Assembly: GCA_000980735.1 (NCBI GenBank)
Contig: LBFQ01000023.1
Location: 23,666-48,663, forward strand
From: Candidatus Caldipriscus sp. T1.2
GTDB lineage: Bacteria; Hydrothermota; Hydrothermia; LBFQ01
Direction of reading: 5' to 3'
Length of the DNA stretch: 24,998 nt
Below the pieces are notes generated by a model. That model saw only the letters and a program-made list of their open reading frames with translations, had not been told where the DNA came from and did not search any database. The position numbers and the translations under genes were made by a program. This document shows positions 7,506-13,292 of the stretch, one piece after another (positions within the stretch are counted from its first letter, which is position 1; every line of letters starts with the position of its first letter).

Positions 7506-10500
7506 TTATTTCTGTTTCCAGGTGATCTGAACCCCGTACCTCGTAAGACGTCCCCTGTTCCAAACCGTCGGGTTCTTTGAAGGTCCCTCCGGATCGCCGA
7601 AGTAGTAATAATAGTTTTGATCGGCATAATCCGTTTCGTATCTTAGGTTAAGTAGGTTGAATATATCCGCGAAGAATCTAATATCGGCACCCACCAAATT
7701 GAAGGACTTATAAGCCCTGAAGTCCAAGTTAGGCCTTGCTGGGAACCTCAAGGTATTCGTCTTCTCAAGAACGTCCCTCGCATCCCTGAAAGGAGGAGAC
7801 CACGGGGTACCACTTCCATAGTTGAATATAAATGCAAACCCATAACCTTGGGTTATCTGGGAATTTATGATGGGCAGATCAAAGCTTGCAACCGCGTTTA
7901 TAACTTGCCTCTCATCCCAATCCACGTACTGCTCTTGGGAGTATTCGGGGGCTATGCCGGACCAGGTTAGGACGTAAGATGAGAACTGGCTTGAGAAGCT
8001 CGCCTTTGCAAATTGGAGGGTATAAGAAAGGTTCAGGGTGAGGAGGGAAAGGAGTCCTCCTCCTCCACCGAAGGTCTTGGTTAGGTTAAATTCTATGCCC
8101 CTTACGGAACCAAAGTCCTGATTAACGAAGGTGGTATATTGCTGTCCCGTGTTCCCTATGTATATCCACTTGCTTTGGACGAGGTCTGCTATGTCCTTGT
8201 AGAAGGCGGCTATATCAAATATCAGCCATGGGGTTATTGCGGTCTTTATCCCCACCTCGTAAGATATGGTTTTTTCGGGTTTTAGTGTGGGATTACCTAT
8301 CACGTTGAATGCGCCCGTCATAAGCCAGAACTGGTTTTGATATAGCCACCTCATGTTTGGAACCTGGAAGTAGTGCCCGTAAGTGAAGTAAAGGACCTGA
8401 TTTTCGGATATGGGATGGGATATGCCGATCCTCGGGCTTATGTACCAGCTTGCGGGAGCCTTCTGGGGATCCTTAAGGAAGAACGTATCCCTAATTGCCC
8501 TGTTGTAAAACTTAGCGGAATCCCTCGTGAAAATGTAACTTTGCTTGGCAAGCGTAATGGATTTTAGGGGATCCTCTATGTTCTTCGGGAACCACGCGTT
8601 GGGGTCAAAGTAGTCAAACCTGAAACCGACGTTCGCTATGAAGCCCTCAAACTCCATCTTGTCCCTTATGTAATACGCGAACCTTGTCGGTGATACATCC
8701 ACATAGTTCATGTATATGTTTCCACCGGAGGCGTAATCAACGCTCCTGCGGTATATGTAATACTTGTAATACTCAAAGCCCGTCTTAAATTCGTGCCCCC
8801 TAAGCCCGAAGGGATCCTGAGAGAGGAGATCTACCCTTCCGCTCCAAACGGTGTTGTTATCAACAAAATCCAGTATCCTGCTATACCAGGTGTATGGCGT
8901 AGGTGTGAATATGTTGGAAAATACGTACTTGGTTTCACAGATGGTATCTTTTTGGGAATATGGCACATAGCACCTCCTCTGGACCTTCACCGTATCAACA
9001 TCCACCACATTCCCGTTCCCGTCAAAGAGCGTATCTCCCACAACTAGAAGGACGGTATCGTTAGTACCCCTTACAACGCCCAAATAGTAGTTCTGCCTCT
9101 TTGTTCCCTTTACAAAAGTCGGATAATAACCCTGGGGCACCCCTTCCCACCAGAAGGCGTTGAGCTCGATCCAACCGTTCGGATTAGCCTCGTGGATATA
9201 CATTGGGTTTAAGGCGCGACCTATGAGCCTGAGCATTCCCGTATCTATTTCGGGCAAAAAGTCGTTATCCCTATCGGCAAAATCCGCTATACCGTTTTGG
9301 TTGACATCAACAAAAGAAGCGGAACGGGTCTTGGTTGAGAAATACCCCAACCTAAACTCTAAATAATTTTTAGTAGATGGGGCGTAGTTTATACCGAAGG
9401 AGTACTGCTTAGCATCCCTAACCGCATAAGGGATCCTGTTCAAGAGTAGCCTAAAGGTTGGAGGATAACCAAGGACGCTAAAGCCGGACTTGGTACCAAC
9501 GGTCCCAAAGAAAAACTTCAGCTGGGGCGTAGCAAACCATGATATCTTAGCCTGATACGAACCTTGATTTGAGCCTTGGGTTGGGTAAGTCCCTTGAGAG
9601 TTGGTATAATCGTACGAGAAATAGAACCTCAGGTTGTCGTAAAAGGGAAGTAAGGGGCCACCGAACCCGATTATAGGCCTAAAGTAGTTCTCCCTCCAGG
9701 GGAAGGTATAGAAGTTCCTAACTGTATTGGGATAACCCAGATCTTTAAATAAGGGGTCTTTCTTTGAAAATTCCGCAAAGTTTCTCCTGTAGATCTCCGC
9801 CCTCGCGCTATCAAACGCCATAAGCCTACCGTAATATTCCTCACCCTTTATAAGCTCACCCGTCTCCTTGACCCTGATCTTATACTTTGAGCCACCGAAC
9901 ATATATTTCCTCGTGAAGTACTTCAGGTAAGGATCGCCCACATTCGTATTGAAGAATCCACCCATACCCAGGCTTGAGAAAGTTTGAAGGGAAAACTCGT
10001 ACTTGTTTGAGCCCTCCTTCGTTGAGACCGCCACCACTCCCGAGGATGCGGTTCCGTACTCCGCTCCAAACCCACCTTTACTTACGCTCGCCTCCTGAAT
10101 GGCGTTCAAGGGAAGGCTTATGTTCTGAACGCCAGTATAAGGGTTCACGACCTCAACCCCATCCACTACGTATGATACCTCCCCGGGACGGCCTCCCCTA
10201 ACCTGGATCACACTTCCGGAAACCCTAACGCCTGAGCTTAAGGCTATTGCCTGCTCAAGGGTTGCAACTGGGATCTTGCTTATATTCTCGCCCCTTATAG
10301 TACTCTTGCTTTCTGTTGCATCTTTCCTTACAGGTGGCTCTTTCGCCTCTACGACAACCTCCTTAACGACAACACCTTCCTCCGCGAGGCGGAAATTGAT
10401 CTCCGTCGTCCTGTCACTTTCAACTACGACATTCGTGATCCTCTGGGGTTTATAACCTATATAGCTAGCCTCTAGGGTATATGTTCCAGGGGTAAGCCTG

Positions 10501-10685
10501 AGAATAACGAAGTATCCTTTTTCATCCGCGTAAGCCCCTCCCTTTGAGGGACCTTCCACTATCCTGACCGTAGCGGCGGGTAGGGGTTCTCCCTTTTCGT
10601 TAGTTACCCTACCCACTATCTTACCATACTGGGCGAACAAGGGAACCGCCCAGATTGCGGAGAAAATGAGCAATAATCTCTTCAT
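7506..10685 (-). CDS. TonB-dependent outer-membrane receptor with carboxypeptidase regulatory-like N-terminal domain
   Basis: This is a gated outer-membrane importer driven by TonB. Residue numbers count from the ATG at 10685. A signal peptide (MKRLLLIFSAIWAVPLFAQ) precedes a carboxypeptidase regulatory-like domain at about 22-105 (GKIVGRVTNEKGEPLPAATV, ending in TTEINFRL). A plug domain follows at about 115-225 (VAVKEVVVEAKEP-like linker, IQVRGGRPGEVSYVVDG, GAEYGTASSGVVAVSTKEG), then a long 22-strand-type barrel rich in aromatic strands. There is an in-frame ATG at 10691, but the GGAGGT site at 10692-10697 abuts it and is correctly spaced only for 10685, giving 1059 residues. It lies directly downstream of ExbB, ExbD and TonB genes, and a TATAAT at 10706-10711 may be an internal promoter. 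Substrate cannot be told from sequence. Confidence 0.93.
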   Translation of the reverse strand: MKRLLLIFSAIWAVPLFAQYGKIVGRVTNEKGEPLPAATVRIVEGPSKGGAYADEKGYFVILRLTPGTYTLEASYIGYKPQRITNVVVESDRTTEINFRLAEEGVVVKEVVVEAKEPPVRKDATESKSTIRGENISKIPVATLEQAIALSSGVRVSGSVIQVRGGRPGEVSYVVDGVEVVNPYTGVQNISLPLNAIQEASVSKGGFGAEYGTASSGVVAVSTKEGSNKYEFSLQTFSSLGMGGFFNTNVGDPYLKYFTRKYMFGGSKYKIRVKETGELIKGEEYYGRLMAFDSARAEIYRRNFAEFSKKDPLFKDLGYPNTVRNFYTFPWRENYFRPIIGFGGPLLPFYDNLRFYFSYDYTNSQGTYPTQGSNQGSYQAKISWFATPQLKFFFGTVGTKSGFSVLGYPPTFRLLLNRIPYAVRDAKQYSFGINYAPSTKNYLEFRLGYFSTKTRSASFVDVNQNGIADFADRDNDFLPEIDTGMLRLIGRALNPMYIHEANPNGWIELNAFWWEGVPQGYYPTFVKGTKRQNYYLGVVRGTNDTVLLVVGDTLFDGNGNVVDVDTVKVQRRCYVPYSQKDTICETKYVFSNIFTPTPYTWYSRILDFVDNNTVWSGRVDLLSQDPFGLRGHEFKTGFEYYKYYIYRRSVDYASGGNIYMNYVDVSPTRFAYYIRDKMEFEGFIANVGFRFDYFDPNAWFPKNIEDPLKSITLAKQSYIFTRDSAKFYNRAIRDTFFLKDPQKAPASWYISPRIGISHPISENQVLYFTYGHYFQVPNMRWLYQNQFWLMTGAFNVIGNPTLKPEKTISYEVGIKTAITPWLIFDIAAFYKDIADLVQSKWIYIGNTGQQYTTFVNQDFGSVRGIEFNLTKTFGGGGGLLSLLTLNLSYTLQFAKASFSSQFSSYVLTWSGIAPEYSQEQYVDWDERQVINAVASFDLPIINSQITQGYGFAFIFNYGSGTPWSPPFRDARDVLEKTNTLRFPARPNLDFRAYKSFNLVGADIRFFADIFNLLNLRYETDYADQNYYYYFGDPEGPSKNPTVWNRGRLTRYGVQITWKQK

Positions 10686-10691
10686 TTTCAT

Positions 10692-10697
10692 ACCTCC
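10692..10697 (-). promoter_or_regulatory. Ribosome binding site deciding the receptor start
   Basis: The minus-strand sequence GGAGGT directly abuts the ATG at 10691 but lies 6 nt before the ATG at 10685. Zero spacing is not productive, so translation most likely begins at 10685. Confidence 0.7.
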
Positions 10698-10705
10698 ATC
10701 CGTAT

Positions 10706-10711
10706 ATTATA
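10706..10711 (-). promoter_or_regulatory. Putative -10 element (TATAAT) upstream of the TonB-dependent receptor
   Basis: A perfect TATAAT on the minus strand, inside CCCTTATAATAT. The same 12-mer stands before exbB at 13299-13310. A transcript starting about 7 nt downstream would begin near 10699 and still contain the GGAGGT site. No convincing -35 hexamer was seen: a TTGACA lies only 4 nt upstream of it, which is too close. Confidence 0.45.
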
Positions 10712-10715
10712 AGGG

Positions 10716-10757
10716 TGTCAAACCCCTCATTTCGTCAGCTTGAACACAAAGGGTATC
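10716..10757. repeat. 42-bp exact direct repeat, copy 1
   Basis: Identical over 42 bp to 11177-11218 and ends differ on both sides. It covers the last 11 codons and stop of the downstream tonB copy plus 11 nt beyond. The two repeats bracket the downstream tonB copy with an offset of 461 bp, as expected for a tandem duplication junction. Confidence 0.95.
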
Positions 10758-11191
10758 CGAACTATAGCCTTAACTGGTTTATCCTTTAGCCTTGCGGGTT
10801 TAAACTTAATCTTTTTTACCGCATTAAGAGCTACTTCGTTGAATATTGGATTGCCACTGTAGAGTATAGAAGCCTCAATAACATCTCCATTTTCATCTAC
10901 AACCGCAGCTACTATGACCTTACCCTCAAGCCCAGCTTTCCTTGCCTCCTCAGGATACTCTGGCTGTACTTGAACTATCGGTTGGGGTGATTCGTCAACC
11001 TCGTAAACCTCAAATACAGTTTGTGTGGGTGCAGGTGGAGGAGGTGAGAACTCATCAAAGCTCACGGTTTCCCTTATTTGGATCGTATCCGCCTGTTGCG
11101 TTTTGGGTTTATTAGATTTAAGGGCGCACCCACTAACGAAGGGAAACAAAATGAGCAATAATATTTTTATACCCAATGTCAAACCCCTCAT
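10727..11191 (-). CDS. tonB: TonB-family protein, downstream duplicate with intact C-terminal domain
   Basis: This 154-residue protein ends in a complete TonB C-terminal domain: VQPEYPEEARKAGLEGKVIV, AAVVDENGDVIEASIL, then NEVALNAVKKIKFKPARLKD and VRIPFVFKLTK. This domain contacts the TonB box of receptors. The middle is a short Pro-rich linker (FSPPPPAPTQTVF). The N-terminus is one hydrophobic segment ending FVSGC, which fits a lipobox with Cys22, so it may be a lipoprotein rather than a membrane-spanning TonB. Relative to the upstream copy it lacks 38 residues, including the second Pro-rich block, and the cytoplasmic N-terminal 20 residues. The ATG has no Shine-Dalgarno site and overlaps the ancestral stop of the upstream copy. 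A TTG at 11176, preceded by GAGGGG, is an alternative start. Confidence 0.8.
   Translation of the reverse strand: MRGLTLGIKILLLILFPFVSGCALKSNKPKTQQADTIQIRETVSFDEFSPPPPAPTQTVFEVYEVDESPQPIVQVQPEYPEEARKAGLEGKVIVAAVVDENGDVIEASILYSGNPIFNEVALNAVKKIKFKPARLKDKPVKAIVRIPFVFKLTK
10953..11092. repeat. 140-bp near-identical block within the tandem tonB copies, copy 1
   Basis: Matches 11411-11550 at 139 of 140 positions. The one difference is at 10990 versus 11448, a Ser/Pro change. It encodes the segment from ADTIQIRETV to VQPEYPE. Flanking homologous parts of the two genes are clearly more diverged, so the block looks like recent gene conversion. Confidence 0.92.
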
Positions 11192-11218
11192 TTCGTCAGC
11201 TTGAACACAAAGGGTATC
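11177..11218. repeat. 42-bp exact direct repeat, copy 2
   Basis: Identical to 10716-10757. It covers the decayed 3' end of the upstream tonB copy and the start codon region of the downstream copy. Confidence 0.95.
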
Positions 11219-11265
11219 AAACCTTCACCTTAACCGCTATATCCTTTGCTTTGCGGGTTTAAACT
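11188..11265 (-). pseudogene. Frameshifted 3' remnant of the upstream tonB copy
   Basis: The nucleotides after the premature stop of the upstream tonB copy still align with the last 26 codons of the downstream copy. Examples are AAGTTTAAACCCGCA and the 3' end from ATACCC to the ancestral TGA at 11190-11188. Against the intact copy there are three single-base deletions, near 11334, 11250 and 11219, so no single frame reads through. With all three restored, the tail would read close to NEAALEAAKKMKFKPA and end IPFVFKLTK. Confidence 0.75.
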
Positions 11266-11829
11266 TCATCTTCTTTGCCGCCTCAAGGGCTGCCTCGTTA
11301 AATATAGAGTTGGTACTGCTGTGTATGGAAGCTGAATGACGTTTCCATTTTCATCCACAACCGCCGCTACTATGACCCTACCCTCCAGCCCTGCTTTTCT
11401 TGCCACCTCCGGATACTCTGGCTGTACTTGAACTATCGGTTGGGGTGGTTCGTCAACCTCGTAAACCTCAAATACAGTTTGTGTGGGTGCAGGTGGAGGA
11501 GGTGAGAACTCATCAAAGCTCACGGTTTCCCTTATTTGGATCGTATCCGCGGTTTCTTCAGTGGTTTCTATTATTTCTTCGGGTAGGGATATTTGGAGTT
11601 TTGGTGGGGGAGGGGGTGGTTCCTCAAGCTGGGCTTGTATGTTTATCTCCTCCCCCATAACTTCCTGCTGTGCTTTGGGTTTATAGGCTTCAACGGCGCA
11701 CCCCCTACCGAAGAGGAACAATAGGATAAAGAATATTAGTGACACCGTGAATGCGAGATTCAGATCCCTTGGGTATTCCTCTTCGAGGGCATTCTGCGCC
11801 CTCATTCTTTCAAGGAGCTTTATGGACAT
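11266..11829 (-). CDS. tonB: TonB-family protein, upstream copy with frameshift-truncated C-terminal domain
   Basis: The frame encodes 187 residues: a cytoplasmic start (about 1-22), a transmembrane anchor (LNLAFTVSLIFFILLFLFG, about 23-41), two Pro-rich stretches (EEPPPPPPK and FSPPPPAPTQ), and the first half of a TonB C-terminal domain (VQPEYPEVARKAGLEGRVIV, AAVVDENGNVI). After that the frame shifts into unrelated sequence (QLPYTAVPTLYLTRQPLRRQ) and stops. Alignment with the neighbouring copy shows a one-base deletion near 11334. The anchor has Ser30 but no His four residues later, unlike enterobacterial TonB. The ATG overlaps the ExbD stop by one base (TAATG) with a GGAGGGG site. As written it should still contact ExbB/ExbD but not open a receptor. 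Sequencing error is a possible alternative. Confidence 0.8.
   Translation of the reverse strand: MSIKLLERMRAQNALEEEYPRDLNLAFTVSLIFFILLFLFGRGCAVEAYKPKAQQEVMGEEINIQAQLEEPPPPPPKLQISLPEEIIETTEETADTIQIRETVSFDEFSPPPPAPTQTVFEVYEVDEPPQPIVQVQPEYPEVARKAGLEGRVIVAAVVDENGNVIQLPYTAVPTLYLTRQPLRRQRR
11411..11550. repeat. 140-bp near-identical block within the tandem tonB copies, copy 2
   Basis: Partner of 10953-11092, with one mismatch and no indels. On its 5' side (in gene direction) the upstream copy has 114 bp that the downstream copy lacks. Confidence 0.92.
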
Positions 11830-12236
11830 TACCCTCCCCTCCTTGCGGAGAATACCACCCGTAGGGCGTTTGCCTCCCTAAGCGCCTCCATCACCTCGTG
11901 AACGTACTTATAGGGAACATCCTTGTCCGCCTTTATGGAGGTTATAAGGGCTGGGTTCTCCGCTACCTTTGTTCTGAATATTAAAGCTACCCTCTTGGGC
12001 GATACTATATTGTCGTCAACGCTCACCTTTCCATCCTTTGAGATCCATATATAAGCAAGGTCCCTCTGTTTTAGGATCCTCTCGGTGGTTTTAGCGTAAG
12101 GGAGCTGTACAGGCAAACCCTTAGCTTTCCTGAAAACCGTTACGGTCATAAAGAAGATAATAAGGAGAAAGGCTATATCTGACATGGAGGCGGTAGGTAT
12201 CAAAGCCTTAGGGGTTATCCTCCTTTTTATTCTCAA
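11829..12236 (-). CDS. exbD: ExbD/TolR-family proton-channel subunit (second)
   Basis: This 135-residue protein has one transmembrane helix at about 18-40 and a periplasmic domain. The signature PTASMSDIAFLLIIFFMTVT contains the essential membrane aspartate (Asp20 here). The periplasmic part shows KDGKVSVDDNIVSPKRVALI and IKADKDVPYKYVHEVMEALR, matching the ExbD/TolR fold. With ExbB it forms the proton-driven motor that energises TonB. The start is TTG, overlapping the stop of the first exbD (TTGA) and preceded by GGAGGTGGGGG. Its stop overlaps the upstream tonB start. Adjacent TonB genes and receptor argue for ExbD over TolR. Two different ExbD proteins in tandem are common in Bacteroidota-type systems. 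Confidence 0.92.
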   Translation of the reverse strand: MRIKRRITPKALIPTASMSDIAFLLIIFFMTVTVFRKAKGLPVQLPYAKTTERILKQRDLAYIWISKDGKVSVDDNIVSPKRVALIFRTKVAENPALITSIKADKDVPYKYVHEVMEALREANALRVVFSARRGG

Positions 12237-12655
12237 CCCCCACCTCCTATTATACCTAAACTTACCTTTTTGCCTCCCGCGGCCTTTACGGCGTCAAAGG
12301 CCCTTATCATATAGTCGTAAGGGGCATCTCCATGTGTCCTTATAATTATTATTAGGTTTGGATTCTTTTCCAGCCTGAGCTTCACTTCCCTCTCCAAATT
12401 CTCCCACCTTGCCTCCTCATCGTTTAGGAACAGTTCCCCCTTATCGTTTATGGATATCTTAAGGAGATTTTCGCTTTTTATCTTGACCTCTTGAGGTTGA
12501 TCCTTCTTTTCCGGTAGGACGAACTTTAAACCCCTTTCCCTGGCAAAGTTCGTGGTCGTCATGAAGAAAATTATTAATAGGAAAGCGATATCCGCCATAG
12601 AGGCAGTTGGGATCTCCGCCTCTTCCTCCAGCCGAACTTTCTTAAATATCGCCAT
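12233..12655 (-). CDS. exbD: ExbD/TolR-family proton-channel subunit (first)
   Basis: This 140-residue protein has a short basic/acidic cytoplasmic N-terminus, then PTASMADIAFLLIIFFMTTT with the conserved aspartate at position 22. A periplasmic domain follows, with KISINDKGELFLNDEEARWE and IRTHGDAPYDYMIRAFDAVK. It resembles the second ExbD but is clearly a distinct paralogue (QPQEVKIKSE linker), so the two may form a mixed dimer inside the ExbB pentamer, as proposed for other systems with two ExbDs. The ATG lies one base after the exbB stop, and its TGA overlaps the TTG of the next gene. It acts in the inner membrane with ExbB and TonB. Confidence 0.92.
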   Translation of the reverse strand: MAIFKKVRLEEEAEIPTASMADIAFLLIIFFMTTTNFARERGLKFVLPEKKDQPQEVKIKSENLLKISINDKGELFLNDEEARWENLEREVKLRLEKNPNLIIIIRTHGDAPYDYMIRAFDAVKAAGGKKVSLGIIGGGG

Positions 12656-12656
12656 A

Positions 12657-13292
12657 TTACATTTCCCTTATCACCCCACTCTCAAGCAGGTATTCCAAGA
12701 GATAGTTTGATGCCTCCTCCATCTTCTTTTGGAAGCTGTTTATTCTACTCATAAAGACGCTGTAGAGTAGGGAAAACGGAGCTGCAACGATCAGACCGAA
12801 AGCGGTCGTTAATAAAGCCTCCGAAATACCTGCGGAAACTACAGTAGGCTCCACTTCTCCAGCCTTTGCTATAGCGTCAAAAGCCCTTATCATACCCGTT
12901 ACGGTTCCCATGAAACCCAGTATGGGAGCAAGGGTCACCGCCGCGGATATGTATATCATACCTTGATCCAGGAAGGCGAGCTCCTTTGACGCCCTCCTCT
13001 CCATAGCCTCTTCCACTACCACCTTTGATTTGCCCGCCTTTTCAAGTCCCGCGGCTAGAACGTTGGCAACTGGGTTTTTCTGCTTGTTTAGGTAATCTAT
13101 CGCCTCCTTTACTCCCTTTTCCTCTATGATCTTTATCGTGTTTTCAACGATCTTTACGGGGTTCACCCTAAGCTTTATGAAGAGGGAATATATCCTTTCA
13201 AGGGAGATGGCAAGGGCTATAAGGGCTACCGCGAGGATACCCCACATTACGCCTCCACCGCGCTGAAAATAATCAAGAAGGGTCTCGACCAT
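12657..13292 (-). CDS. exbB: ExbB/TolQ/MotA-family proton-channel protein
   Basis: This 211-residue inner-membrane protein has three transmembrane segments: about 13-30 (MWGILAVALIALAISLERIY), about 110-135 and about 155-180. The family core is plain: TLAPILGFMGTVTGMIRAFD and ISEALLTTAFGLIVAAPFSL. It assembles as a pentamer around ExbD and couples the proton gradient to TonB. The ATG lies 20 nt inside the 3' end of the RND gene and has no Shine-Dalgarno site. A perfect TATAAT stands 7 nt upstream, so it probably heads its own transcription unit as a leaderless message as well as receiving read-through from the RND gene. Confidence 0.93.
   Translation of the reverse strand: MVETLLDYFQRGGGVMWGILAVALIALAISLERIYSLFIKLRVNPVKIVENTIKIIEEKGVKEAIDYLNKQKNPVANVLAAGLEKAGKSKVVVEEAMERRASKELAFLDQGMIYISAAVTLAPILGFMGTVTGMIRAFDAIAKAGEVEPTVVSAGISEALLTTAFGLIVAAPFSLLYSVFMSRINSFQKKMEEASNYLLEYLLESGVIREM

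Noticed and set aside
10706..10721. TTGACA plus TATAAT upstream of the receptor as a full sigma-70 promoter
   Set aside because: The two hexamers are only 4 nt apart, far from the 16-18 nt needed. Only the -10 is kept, and the TTGACA is shared with the duplicated sequence at 11177-11182.
10713..10725. Small hairpin GGGT-loop-ACCC after the downstream tonB stop as a terminator
   Set aside because: The stem is only four base pairs and no T-run follows in the minus direction. The receptor gene starts right after it in the same direction.
11559..11680. Proline-codon tract in tonB as a tandem DNA repeat
   Set aside because: The CCN-rich sequence is normal for the TonB periplasmic linker and has no regular repeat unit at the DNA level.
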